The notes under the pieces were generated by a model, which saw only the letters and a list, made by a program, of their open reading frames with translations, made no database searches and had not been told where the DNA came from. Below, piece by piece: positions 16,502-24,653 of a DNA stretch of 30,574 bases (positions within the stretch are counted from its first letter, which is position 1; each line of letters opens with the position of its first letter). The translations under genes and the position numbers were made by a program. This DNA comes from Alphaproteobacteria bacterium (GTDB lineage: Bacteria > Pseudomonadota > Alphaproteobacteria > JALRGP01), in contig JALRGP010000002.1 of assembly GCA_023259685.1 (NCBI GenBank), forward strand, positions 1 through 30,574, given 5' to 3'.

Positions 16502-18676
16502 CTATGTCAATCTTTTAAGGTGTGCAAAATCATCATAATTGGATTGATCAATCGTAATGTTGCAGCGATCTGATCCATATAGTGTGTTAATCAGACTATG
16601 CAATTGATCTGTCACGGTATCATGGTCAAAGCCTAAATCTTGGCATTTAAAATCTTTCATATGACTTAATACCATAAAAGACGGCACAGTGTTTTTTCGA
16701 AAATGATGGTAAACCATTGATGATAATAAAGGCATTTGCGGTTCCTTAAATTCATTCATACTTTTAAGGGTTGGAATTTGCCCAGTTTTATAATCAATCA
16801 CTTGAATATAGTCATCAAAAAAATCTAATCGATCGATCCTGGCTTTTAATGTGACCCCATGAGGAAGTGGATAATTACATTCCCATTCCGTTAAACGTTT
16901 GGGGGCATAGGGATGTTGAATGGCAAACATCATGGCGGCCTTTGCGTGCAATTTAAATAGGTGTTCATCATAACTATCACCAATGGGTGCCAATAATTCA
17001 TCAATCCTTTTTTCACACAAATTATCTTGATCAAATAATTGTTTTAACAAATCATGCAACAAAATTCCCTGTTCAGTTTTTAAGGATTTTTGAACCCTGG
17101 GTTTGATTTTCAAAACATAAGATAAATAAAATCCATAAGGGTTTTGGATGAATAGGCGAATGGCCGATGGACTTAAAACTTTGGGGAGCAAACTGGATTC
17201 AAATGACACAGTTGAGGGCTGATGATATGTGAATTTTTTCAATTTATTTGGAATATAAAATTGATGGTCATCAGATTTTCCGTATTTTTTTAAAGACTGT
17301 ATCCAATAACGTGACATTGTTTCGTTTTGTGAACGAGTCATGTAGATTAGTGGCGCCTTTAATGCACTTTGAAAGTGAAGATCTTGCCTTTCATAAAATA
17401 AACTTTGATGGAGTAAGCCAATTTTTTGTCTCATATAATCAGAAATCCATGGATCACCAGGTGGAGAACCAGGCATATCTTTTTCATTTAAACCACATAA
17501 AATTAAACGCTCACATGGGACAAGAGAGGCGTCTAACAAACTGATTATGTGACATTGATCCGTTTTCGTATAGTTCGTAACGTCACAGTCATTTTTTTTT
17601 AAATAATCTATGACAATATCACACCATTCATGCATACAAAGTTTTAAGTATTGATAATTTTTTTCTATATTTTCTATCAATTTTTTCATAGAGTATCCAT
17701 CATCTTCTTCAGGAAAAATAACCTGACATTGATTAAATATGCTTTGAATATAATCAAAAAAATCATCCGAACTTATCATAGAATTTTGATCCATTTTAAT
17801 ATTTAGATGATGACACCCTTCTCCCAAAGGGTGAGAGATTAACATATCAATAGGCATGTGGGATGGATCTTTTAAAAATAATAAAAACAGTTGTAAAAAA
17901 CCTCCTCCTTGTGTGTGCATGAGACGAGGGCCTTTGGGATTATTGACATAAATATGATGGCGTCGACATTCATGAATAATCATGTCACGTAAATCATCAT
18001 TAAAACACACAATAGAAACGTCATGACCATGATACATTTCGTAGCGAATAATTTTTCCAATCAATTGCGCTTGGGAATACAGGGTTGGTGTTTCTAATAA
18101 ACGGCAATCCCGCGGTTGTATTTTTTTTGTATCAATGATTGTGTGGGAGGCATAGTTTTTTAAATCATGACGAATGTGTGCCAGTGCACCATCGGACCGA
18201 CCAGAATCAAGATAGACAATATGTTTATGTTCATTTTTGCAACCTTCGAAAAATAATGACCAAGGCGTGGTTAAAGACGTATGAACCGTTTTTAAAAAAT
18301 GTTGAACATGATGCAAAAAAGAAATGTCATATTTTAAAAAATTAATATCTAGGAATGATAATCCTTCATCTTCGCATTCATGAAATATTTTTTGAATAGC
18401 CTGGGCTTTTTTTGAAATTTGGACAAAATTAAGAGTAGGATCATCAGCTTTAATCATGGCCATTATTTCTCCCATTGTCATCCAATCAAATGAATGATGA
18501 TGGCAATAAGGGTGGTTTTTTAAATCATAAAAAGCAGTGATAGGTGGAAAAACACAATCATGTTTTTTTAGATAACTTTTTAAGGTAGATACACAATATT
18601 TGGTGGGGACAATGACCTCTGTTTTAAAAGGATCATATCTCAGGATGTGGTCGACTAATTCATCAAAATGATTCAT
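16502..18676 (-). CDS. addB: AddB-like double-strand break repair nuclease/helicase subunit, compact form
   Basis: AddB pairs with AddA to resect double-strand breaks for recombination. At 724 residues it is well below the roughly 1000 of typical alphaproteobacterial AddB. The N-terminus (VIVPTKYCVSTLKSYLKK) resembles the degenerate helicase start of the family. The C-terminal PD-(D/E)xK nuclease is clear: LSPSAIRLFIQNPYGFYLSYVL, GILLHDLLKQLF, then ARIDRLDFFDDYIQVIDYKTG with the catalytic Asp and Lys, and EPQMPLLSSMVYHH. I see no iron-sulfur Cys cluster in the nuclease part. The ATG overlaps the fliQ stop (ATGA). addA is not in the window. A related PD-(D/E)xK protein cannot be fully excluded. 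Confidence 0.75.
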   Translation of the reverse strand: MNHFDELVDHILRYDPFKTEVIVPTKYCVSTLKSYLKKHDCVFPPITAFYDLKNHPYCHHHSFDWMTMGEIMAMIKADDPTLNFVQISKKAQAIQKIFHECEDEGLSFLDINFLKYDISFLHHVQHFLKTVHTSLTTPWSLFFEGCKNEHKHIVYLDSGRSDGALAHIRHDLKNYASHTIIDTKKIQPRDCRLLETPTLYSQAQLIGKIIRYEMYHGHDVSIVCFNDDLRDMIIHECRRHHIYVNNPKGPRLMHTQGGGFLQLFLLFLKDPSHMPIDMLISHPLGEGCHHLNIKMDQNSMISSDDFFDYIQSIFNQCQVIFPEEDDGYSMKKLIENIEKNYQYLKLCMHEWCDIVIDYLKKNDCDVTNYTKTDQCHIISLLDASLVPCERLILCGLNEKDMPGSPPGDPWISDYMRQKIGLLHQSLFYERQDLHFQSALKAPLIYMTRSQNETMSRYWIQSLKKYGKSDDHQFYIPNKLKKFTYHQPSTVSFESSLLPKVLSPSAIRLFIQNPYGFYLSYVLKIKPRVQKSLKTEQGILLHDLLKQLFDQDNLCEKRIDELLAPIGDSYDEHLFKLHAKAAMMFAIQHPYAPKRLTEWECNYPLPHGVTLKARIDRLDFFDDYIQVIDYKTGQIPTLKSMNEFKEPQMPLLSSMVYHHFRKNTVPSFMVLSHMKDFKCQDLGFDHDTVTDQLHSLINTLYGSDRCNITIDQSNYDDFAHLKRLT

Positions 18677-18951
18677 GAATGGAAAAGAACAGGCTGTGAT
18701 ATTTTTAAGAATATCTCTTTAAAAAATGTATGTATTTGATCCGATATCCACGGTGCCAGCAACACCAATAATACCAACAGGACAATAAATTTTGGCAGGA
18801 ACGTTAAAGTGTTTTCTTGAATTTGTGTCAACGCCTGTAATAATGAAATAACAATTCCAATTAAAAGTGCTCCGCCCACAAGAGGCAAAGAGCACTTAAA
18901 AATTAAAAGAACCGTTTCTTTTAAAAGAATCGTTAAATCAATAGCGTTCAA
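18673..18951 (-). CDS. fliQ: Flagellar/type III export apparatus protein FliQ
   Basis: A small inner-membrane component of the export gate (FliP-FliQ-FliR; SctS in injectisomes). It has 92 residues and two hydrophobic helices at about 12-37 and 50-70. The family loop between them, SLLQALTQIQENTLTFLPK, is nearly canonical and closer to FliQ than to SctS. The start is TTG 18951, overlapping the TGA of the upstream gene, and its own TGA overlaps the addB ATG. No other flagellar gene lies in the window, and addB is an odd downstream partner. Whether the cell has a flagellum or only a remnant export gate cannot be told from here. Confidence 0.85.
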   Translation of the reverse strand: MNAIDLTILLKETVLLIFKCSLPLVGGALLIGIVISLLQALTQIQENTLTFLPKFIVLLVLLVLLAPWISDQIHTFFKEIFLKISQPVLFHS

Positions 18952-19562
18952 TTCTTTGGATTTTCAAGAGAACGTAGAGGTGAATCTATTGTGGATTTTT
19001 CATCAGGATGATCCGTGTGCACAGCTGATGGAGTTGATGCATCAGGATGATCCGTGTGCACAGCTGATGGAGTTGATGCATCAGGATGATCCGTGTGCAC
19101 AGCTGATGGAGTTGATGCATCAGAATGTTCTTGTGGTTGAACATTCTGCACCTGATGTTCTGCTACAGGTTCTTCGTGATTTTTGGATTGGTTTTGTTGA
19201 ATTGTAAAAGTGATGTCTTGAAGAATCTCTTTTTTATCATTTTCAATATGCACACTCCATTGTCCAGAACGTCTTTGGACGCAACTCCATACACGACAAC
19301 GGGGAGATGATGGCACATCAACCGGAAAACGGAAATGTTCTTTGTCATTTTTTTTCCAAACCATAAATAATTTGCCTACTTGTGAAGATTGGATATTTAA
19401 AAATGCATATAAAGGATGGGAAGATGCGTCAATTGTTGATGTATTGATGATATCTTTTGGTTCTCTATTTTCAATATGATCGCATAAAACGAATTCTTTA
19501 ATATCAACGGAAAACAGTGATGTTGTAGCTGCAACAATATACAAGAAATTTTTTAAAAGCAT
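18948..19562 (-). CDS. Exported DUF2914-like protein with three 13-residue C-terminal repeats
   Basis: It has 204 residues. A signal peptide spans about 1-18 (MLLKNFLYIVAATTSLFS). The middle (about 50-125) resembles DUF2914: VGKLFMVWKKN, then RVWSCVQRRSGQWSVHIEN and DITFTI, matching the family pattern of His/Trp-x-W, R-x-W-S and G-x-W-x-V. The tail contains three exact copies of DASTPSAVHTDHP followed by an acidic end. This low-complexity tail is probably disordered and exposed in the periplasm or on the surface. It leads the overlapping unit with fliQ and addB. The DUF2914 call rests on pattern only. No ribosome site is seen before ATG 19562. Confidence 0.6.
   Translation of the reverse strand: MLLKNFLYIVAATTSLFSVDIKEFVLCDHIENREPKDIINTSTIDASSHPLYAFLNIQSSQVGKLFMVWKKNDKEHFRFPVDVPSSPRCRVWSCVQRRSGQWSVHIENDKKEILQDITFTIQQNQSKNHEEPVAEHQVQNVQPQEHSDASTPSAVHTDHPDASTPSAVHTDHPDASTPSAVHTDHPDEKSTIDSPLRSLENPKN
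19001..19117 (+). repeat. Three perfect tandem 39-bp repeats
   Basis: Units 19001-19039, 19040-19078 and 19079-19117 are identical, followed by a partial fourth (CATCA at 19118-19122). The unit starts CATCAGGATGATCCGTGTGC. Its length is a multiple of three, so copy-number change keeps the reading frame of the exported protein. Confidence 0.95.
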
Positions 19563-19645
19563 GAAAAAAGTATCATTGTGTTTTATATCATTTTAACATA
19601 ATTTAAATTTAAATTTTTTATTCATAGAAAAATCTCTTTTTTTAC

Positions 19646-19675
19646 AAGACACCCGTGTTCTGATCCGGGCGTCTT
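19646..19675. terminator. Hairpin between the broken gene and the DUF2914-like gene
   Basis: AAGACACCCG (19646-19655) pairs with CGGGCGTCTT (19666-19675), 9 of 10 positions, with a 10-base loop. On the plus strand it is followed by TTAATATTTTT; on the minus strand there is no T-run. It sits just after the minus-strand stop at 19699, so it may end that transcript inefficiently. Confidence 0.45.
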
Positions 19676-19698
19676 TAATATTTTTAGTATTGTATGAT

Positions 19699-20916
19699 TT
19701 ATTTAGAAGATTTCAATTCAAAATAAGCCTGGGCTACATCCTCAAATATTTTTTTATCCTCATCTTTCCAATCATATTTTGTTACAAAAAAATTAATAAT
19801 AATGGGTTTTCGTAATTCCCGATTCCCTCCTCCTTCTATGCTTTCACCAATAGATTTGAAAAGATCTTGCATCTGCAAAGCTATTTGTTCGTAGTTCTTA
19901 TCTGGATACTGTTCATTCCATTGTTCCTTATCAGCGGTTTCTTTTATAAGGCCTAAATTTTCACTGCTCTCAGCCAACGTATCATAGATATACTGAATAT
20001 AAGGATCAACTGAAATTTTTTGATTTTGATTACTTTGTATTGTAGAGGGTTGAGATTTTAATAAATCTCTATAGTTTATAACATAATCAATACATGATTG
20101 TGCCAACTCTGAAGGTTCAGCATTAAAGATATCATTAAAAATACCTTTTTTATCATAATCATCATTACTGTATTTTGGTAAAATTTCAATATATTGGCGA
20201 ATATTATTTATGATATTATAGCCCCATCGATTGTTAAAATCTAAACATAATGGATCTTTTTCAATGAGATTCAACCTACCTTCATTGATAGCCGTTGTGT
20301 AAAGTTCAACATTGAAATCTTTGATACTCTTACTCATTGCTGTGATTACATCATTTCCTAATTTTTGAACATCACAGTTTGCACGTATATCTCTATAGAA
20401 ATTATTGTAATCTTCGTCATGGTAATCCGATTCATCATCGACTTCCGATTCATCATCGGACTCTCAAGAATCATTATCACTATAGACATTAATGACACCA
20501 TGATCATTTTGATTTTGTACTTGTGATAATTCATGAGTCTGTGCGTGTGGTAATTCATCAAACAGTGATTCTGCTTTTGTTTTTAATTTTTTTTAAAATT
20601 CGCTTCTCAGATTACTATATTCAAACTGAAAAGCTGAATCTATACCATAAAAAGCATTATGTTGTTTAATTTTAGTCTCAATATCTTGATTCGTAGTATT
20701 AGATCCAATATTATCTATAACAAATTTTTCAAGCACAGGGAGAATATTTTTTGTGGTATCTTTTGACTTTAATTGTAAGTAACGGATAAGACCATCACAC
20801 CTGATCATCTCAATATCTGCTGGTTCCGACTTAAATTCTTTGCTAAACACATCTCGCCATAGATCTTTTATTTTTTGAGGGTCTTTTTCTTCTATTTTCA
20901 TAAGACCGCGGGTCAT
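19699..20916 (-). pseudogene. Unknown protein interrupted by two in-frame stop codons
   Basis: One continuous minus-strand frame runs from about 20916 to TAA 19699-19701 and would give about 406 residues, but it contains TAA at 20593-20595 and TGA at 20464-20466. Coding character continues across both: RSEF, stop, KKLKTKAESLFDELPHAQ, and SDNDS, stop, ESDDESEVDDESDYHDED. Each stop is explained by one base change. Separate pieces are 20593-20916 (107 residues) and 19699-20337 (212 residues, from an internal ATG). The frame is also open upstream to about 21050 without a good start, so the N-terminus may be lost too. The middle has an acidic Asp/Glu/Ser stretch encoded by a near-duplicate TCCGATTCATCATCG (20428-20442 and 20445-20459 region). 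No recognised domain. Confidence 0.65.
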
Positions 20917-20978
20917 TTTTGTGACGTTTAAAAGTTTCTTATGATATTGATAATTTGATTGAAGGTCTGGCGCTTGAT

Positions 20979-21016
20979 CATCAACTACTATCGGCTTTAG
21001 CCGATAATAGTTGATG
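20979..21016 (+). terminator. Long perfect-like hairpin followed by a T-run on the plus strand
   Basis: CATCAACTACTATCGGCT (20979-20996) pairs with AGCCGATAATAGTTGATG (20999-21016) in 17 of 18 positions, followed by TTA and nine T. This is the shape of an intrinsic terminator for plus-strand transcription, but no plus-strand gene ends here; it may be left from a lost gene or be part of a mobile remnant. Confidence 0.5.
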
Positions 21017-21045
21017 TTATTTTTTTTTAAATTAATATTTTTTAA

Positions 21046-21171
21046 AAAAATTATTCAACAGAAGGTCAAATTGTTGTGATAGATAACGAAACATTTCATA
21101 AATCAAAAGATAACGGTATCTCATTAAAATTTTCTAAATTTTATCATCATCCATTACGAGAATTTTTGTGA
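21046..21171 (+). pseudogene. Relic of an IS630-family transposase
   Basis: A 41-codon open stretch contains GQIVVIDNETFHKSK, close to the IS630 DDE-domain segment around the second catalytic Asp (usually GxxVVxDNxxFHKS). After this the sequence departs from the family and stops at TGA 21169-21171; the PPYSPxLNPIE block that should follow is missing. It is a fragment, not an active element. Confidence 0.5.
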
Positions 21172-21258
21172 TTGTTTTGAACGCTGTGTTATCGTTATAC
21201 GTTGTTTTATATTGTTTAATCACATTTAATGCAACCCGCCTCGTAAACAATCAGTAGT

Positions 21259-21348
21259 CAGCAATTCTCATTTTAGCTGAACGCCTTAGCTAAATTTAGA
21301 AAAATGAACTTTAGAAGCTCTGTCCAATCCTTAATGAAAACTGCTGAA
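21259..21348. repeat. Inverted pair of 14-bp core motifs, possible mobile-element ends
   Basis: CAGCAATTCTCATT (21259-21272) is inverted relative to AATGAAAACTGCTG (21333-21346), 12 of 14 positions. Related copies occur at 5324-5337 and 22050-22063. They may be ends of a small element derived from the nearby IS630 relic. Confidence 0.4.
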
Positions 21349-21353
21349 TTATG

Positions 21354-21908
21354 TTATTGCAACTTGCCGAAAAAGCATATTTCATGTAATGGTCGACGAT
21401 TTCTTGGTTCTGCGGGTTGTTTTTTTTCATAGCCCACGGCCATAATAGACAAAGGGTTTAAATTCTCGCCAATCATGAAAGATTTTTTTAAAATTGATTC
21501 GTCAAATCCGCCAATTTGATGGGTCATTATACCCATTTCATAGGCCATAAGAGACATATTTTGAGCGGCTGCTCCGGTATCGTAATCCGCCCAACGATTA
21601 AAGTCTCCATTTTTTGAAAACTTTCTGTCAGCTAAAATAACGACAAGGGCACTGGCATGCTGGGACCAATTTTGATTAAATGGCACCATTGAATTTAAAA
21701 TAAAATTGAAACTATCTGGATGCTCTTTTTTCATGGCAATTAAAAAACGCCATGGTTGATCGCCGTAACAAGATGGAGCCCAACGAGCAATTTCCACTAA
21801 ACACGTTATATCTTCGTGGGTTATATCTTTTGTAACATCAAATTCACGGGAACTGTAACGATTTAAAATAGCACCCTGCACAGAAGAGTTGAGATAAGCC
21901 AACTGCAA
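21354..21908 (-). CDS. Nitroreductase-family flavoprotein
   Basis: An FMN-dependent NAD(P)H oxidoreductase of 184 residues; the physiological substrate cannot be deduced. Family marks are RYSSREFD (about 17-24), the FMN-contacting WAPSCYGDQPWRFLIA, WADYDTGAAAQNMSLMAYEMGIMTHQIGGFD and the closing AVGYEKKQPAEPRNRRPL. There is no ATG near the N-terminus: TTG 21908 is used here, and a GTG at codon 10 (21881) just before the conserved region is an alternative. No ribosome site is seen for either. It stands alone next to the relic island. Confidence 0.85.
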   Translation of the reverse strand: MQLAYLNSSVQGAILNRYSSREFDVTKDITHEDITCLVEIARWAPSCYGDQPWRFLIAMKKEHPDSFNFILNSMVPFNQNWSQHASALVVILADRKFSKNGDFNRWADYDTGAAAQNMSLMAYEMGIMTHQIGGFDESILKKSFMIGENLNPLSIMAVGYEKKQPAEPRNRRPLHEICFFGKLQ

Positions 21909-22127
21909 ATTTAAATAATATATATATTTATAATATATTCATTTTATATTGTGCAGAACAAAAATTTACACCTAACACGCCATTCTCAACGGAATCATTT
22001 CAATTTCCATGGGCTTTTTTAGATTAGAAAAAGATTTGAAAGGAAATTTAATGAAAATTGCTGAAGCACATCAATATTTTTTGTAGTATTCTTTATATAA
22101 GGGTATTATTCACTATTGTAAAACAAA

Positions 22128-22655
22128 ATGACACAACTATTGATGCCAAAAGCAACCGCGTCATGGCTGATTGAGCATACATCTTTAACCTTTGAGCAAA
22201 TTGCACATTTTTGTGGATTGCATTTATTAGAGGTGCAAAAAATTGCCGATGATGAACCAGAATCATCACAAAAAGGATTGGATCCTGTTGCCGCCGGCCA
22301 ATTGAATTTAGATGACATTCATTCTTGCGAAAAAGATAAAACAAAACATCTAACGATGCTTAGAAATAAATTTGAGTATTTGGATGATCAAAAAAAGAGC
22401 AAAAAGTACACCCCTTTAGCAAAACGCCAAGATCGTCCCGATGCCATTTTTTGGGTTCTTAAAAATTGTCCAGATATTGATGAAAAACGTATCGCAGACT
22501 TTTTAAACAGCACCAAAGCGACAGTTTTATCAATTAAAAATAAAACCCATTGGAATATTAAAAACTTAAAACCTAAAAATCCTGTATCTTTGGGTTTATG
22601 CAGCGAGAGAGAATTAGAAAAATTCATATCACTGTACCAAGTCAAGGAATCCTAA
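22128..22655 (+). CDS. trcR: Cell-cycle regulator TrcR (DUF1013)
   Basis: A 175-residue DUF1013 protein, a family confined to alphaproteobacteria and annotated as the cell-cycle transcriptional regulator TrcR. The match runs the whole length: LMPKATASWLIEHTSLTFEQIAHFCGLHLLEVQKIAD at the start (helix-turn-helix-like), GLDPVAAGQL, then YTPLAKRQDRPDAIFWVLKN, TKATVLSIKNKTHWNIKNLKP and PVSLGLCSERELEK at the end. It is the strongest taxonomic marker in the window. trhO begins 2 bp after its stop and is likely cotranscribed. No strong ribosome site precedes ATG 22128. Confidence 0.88.
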   Translation: MTQLLMPKATASWLIEHTSLTFEQIAHFCGLHLLEVQKIADDEPESSQKGLDPVAAGQLNLDDIHSCEKDKTKHLTMLRNKFEYLDDQKKSKKYTPLAKRQDRPDAIFWVLKNCPDIDEKRIADFLNSTKATVLSIKNKTHWNIKNLKPKNPVSLGLCSERELEKFISLYQVKES

Positions 22656-22657
22656 AT

Positions 22658-23581
22658 ATGTCTATTGTTGTTGCCGCGCTTTATGAATTTAAAAAAATCG
22701 ATGATCCGAAAAAATTGCAAAATAAATTAAAAAATTTTTGCCATTCAATTGGTCTTAAAGGAACATTATTGGTTGCACACGAAGGTATTAATGGAACCGT
22801 GTGTGGTAATCGTCAGTGTATTGATCAAATACGCTCTTTTCTCATCGATGATTGCATGTTTCAACAATTAGAATACAAAGAATCCTTTGCTGATGAATCG
22901 GTATTTTGTCGCATGAAAGTGAAATTAAAAAAAGAAATTGTCACAATGGGCGTTGAGAACATTGATCCAATCATTGATACTGGTATATATATTTCCCCAA
23001 AAGATTGGAATGAATTGATCCAAGATCCAAATACAATTGTAATTGATACACGTAATGATTATGAATACCAATTGGGTGCCTTTAAAAATAGTGTTAATCC
23101 CAATACGCAAACGTTTAAAGAATTCCCAAAATATGTACAAGATCATTTGTTGTCTTGTAAAGACAAGACAATAGCGATGTATTGTACAGGAGGGATTCGT
23201 TGTGAAAAATCCACCTCTTATCTCAAACACTTGGGATTTCAAAATATTTATCACCTTAAAGGTGGTATCTTAAAGTATCTGGAAAATGTAGCAGATCATC
23301 ATAATTTGTTTGAGGGTGACTGTTTTGTATTTGATGAGAGGATTGCTGTTGGTCATGGCCTTGCACTGACTGATTATAAGAAATGCTATGGTTGCAGAGA
23401 AACACTCAGCGATGATGATCTCCATTCCGATTTATATGAAGAGGGTGTCAAATGCCCACATTGTGCAAATCTGTATGATGATCAACATTTTAATAGAGCT
23501 CGGGAGCGTCATAAACAAGTTATCTTAGCTAAAGAAAAAGGCATTCAACATATTGGTGATCAACGTCCTCATCACATGTGA
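22658..23581 (+). CDS. trhO: tRNA uridine(34) hydroxylase TrhO (YceA, rhodanese-related)
   Basis: Catalyses oxygen-dependent 5-hydroxylation of wobble uridine 34 in tRNA. It has 307 residues. The N-terminal acylphosphatase-like domain has LKGTLLVAHEGINGTVCG (33-50). The rhodanese domain has VIDTRNDYEYQLGAF and the active-site loop CTGGIRCEKS with Cys176 and Cys182. The C-terminus has paired cysteines at 243/246 and 266/269, as in the family. The start at ATG 22658 is chosen for its ribosome site (AAGGA, 22644-22648) and for the conserved N-terminus; an upstream extension overlapping trcR is rejected. Confidence 0.93.
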   Translation: MSIVVAALYEFKKIDDPKKLQNKLKNFCHSIGLKGTLLVAHEGINGTVCGNRQCIDQIRSFLIDDCMFQQLEYKESFADESVFCRMKVKLKKEIVTMGVENIDPIIDTGIYISPKDWNELIQDPNTIVIDTRNDYEYQLGAFKNSVNPNTQTFKEFPKYVQDHLLSCKDKTIAMYCTGGIRCEKSTSYLKHLGFQNIYHLKGGILKYLENVADHHNLFEGDCFVFDERIAVGHGLALTDYKKCYGCRETLSDDDLHSDLYEEGVKCPHCANLYDDQHFNRARERHKQVILAKEKGIQHIGDQRPHHM

Positions 23582-23588
23582 TTTAATA

Positions 23589-24653
23589 TTAACTATTTAA
23601 AATGACATCAGCTGCTTTTTTTGACGGAGAATCTCCTTCGGCTTGAAGAATATATTTTAATTCTTCGGCTATGTCTTGGTATACATCTGTTTTTTGTAAG
23701 ATTTTTTCCCATTCACGGACAATCGAATAAGGTGTGCATTGTTTTTGAATTAACTCAGGAATCAGAGGGCTTTTTAACAAAATATTTGGTAAAGAGATAA
23801 ATGGAATGTTAACCAATCGTTTTGCTACATAAAATGTTACAGGATTCATAACATAATTAACCACGTGAGGAATTCCCATGAGGGCCAATTCTAAACTGAG
23901 TGTGCCGCTGGTAATAATGGCCCCCATAGTCCGTGATAGGAATTCTTGTTTTAACAATGGATCATCAGTGATGTCCAAAGGGATGTAAAGCTGATCTTGA
24001 AGTTCTTTTTTTAAATGAGGCAGCGTAAAACAACCGTATCGATAATCTTGGGGTAGGTGAGGAAATGTTTTTTGAAATAATGGAAACATACGCCGTATTT
24101 CTCCCATTCGACTACCTGGCAGCAACAAAATCATATCTTTATCAACATCTGAAGATTGTTTAACAATCATTTCAACCAATGGATGACCGACAAATAATCC
24201 ATTTGAAAAATAAGATGGCTCAAAAGGAAACAGCGTCATCACATAATCGAAAAATGTTGAAAATGACGAAGCTCGGCCTTTTTTCCATGCCCATACGGTT
24301 GGTGCTACATAATGAATAATTTTAATATGGGGATTTTTTTTTTTTAATAATTTTGCAAACGGCAAATGAAAAGACGGTGCATCAATCGTTACAACTTTTT
24401 GAATACCTTGATCTAATACATATGAGACCATTTGATTCATACGTTGTTTAATTTTTAATAAATGAGGTATCACCTCAATAAATCCCATTAACGATAACTC
24501 CTTCATTGGAAATAAAGAGGTCAGGCCAAATTTTTTAAAGGATGCCTCACCGACACCACACACCTCAATACCCTCAGGGATAATGTGCGTTAAAAGTGAT
24601 GCTGCAAGTTGATCAGCCGATGGTTCTAAAGAACTAATAAACAGACGTTTCAT
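23589..24653 (-). CDS. lpxB: Lipid-A-disaccharide synthase LpxB
   Basis: Joins UDP-2,3-diacylglucosamine and lipid X into the lipid A disaccharide at the inner membrane. It has 354 residues. The family start is SLEPSADQLAASL (normally GEPSGDxLGA), followed by ELSLMGFIEVIPHL, TIDAPSFHLPFAK, HYVAPTVWAWKKGRA, FPFEPSYF, FVGHPLVE, LLLPGSRMGEIRRM and ITSGTLSLELALMGIPHVVNYVMNP. All main motifs are present. Its ATG overlaps the TGA of the upstream metallophosphoesterase (ATGA, 24650-24653), so the two are probably translated together. Confidence 0.94.
   Translation of the reverse strand: MKRLFISSLEPSADQLAASLLTHIIPEGIEVCGVGEASFKKFGLTSLFPMKELSLMGFIEVIPHLLKIKQRMNQMVSYVLDQGIQKVVTIDAPSFHLPFAKLLKKKNPHIKIIHYVAPTVWAWKKGRASSFSTFFDYVMTLFPFEPSYFSNGLFVGHPLVEMIVKQSSDVDKDMILLLPGSRMGEIRRMFPLFQKTFPHLPQDYRYGCFTLPHLKKELQDQLYIPLDITDDPLLKQEFLSRTMGAIITSGTLSLELALMGIPHVVNYVMNPVTFYVAKRLVNIPFISLPNILLKSPLIPELIQKQCTPYSIVREWEKILQKTDVYQDIAEELKYILQAEGDSPSKKAADVILNS

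Larger units (their letters stand above)
20917..21353. other. Non-coding island with hairpin, transposase relic and short repeats
   Basis: No intact gene is seen. It holds a long hairpin (20979-21016), a relic of an IS630-like transposase (21046-21171) and an inverted pair of AATGARAAYTGCTG-type motifs (21259-21277 and 21331-21348). The rest is AT-rich and featureless. Confidence 0.5.

Noticed and set aside
19001..19122. CRISPR-like array
   Set aside because: The 39-bp units are directly adjacent with no spacers and lie in frame within a coding sequence.
18956..19207. Plus-strand open frame with repeated HQDDPCAQLMELM
   Set aside because: It is the complementary reading of the 39-bp repeats in the exported-protein gene, which has a signal peptide, family-like middle and operon context.
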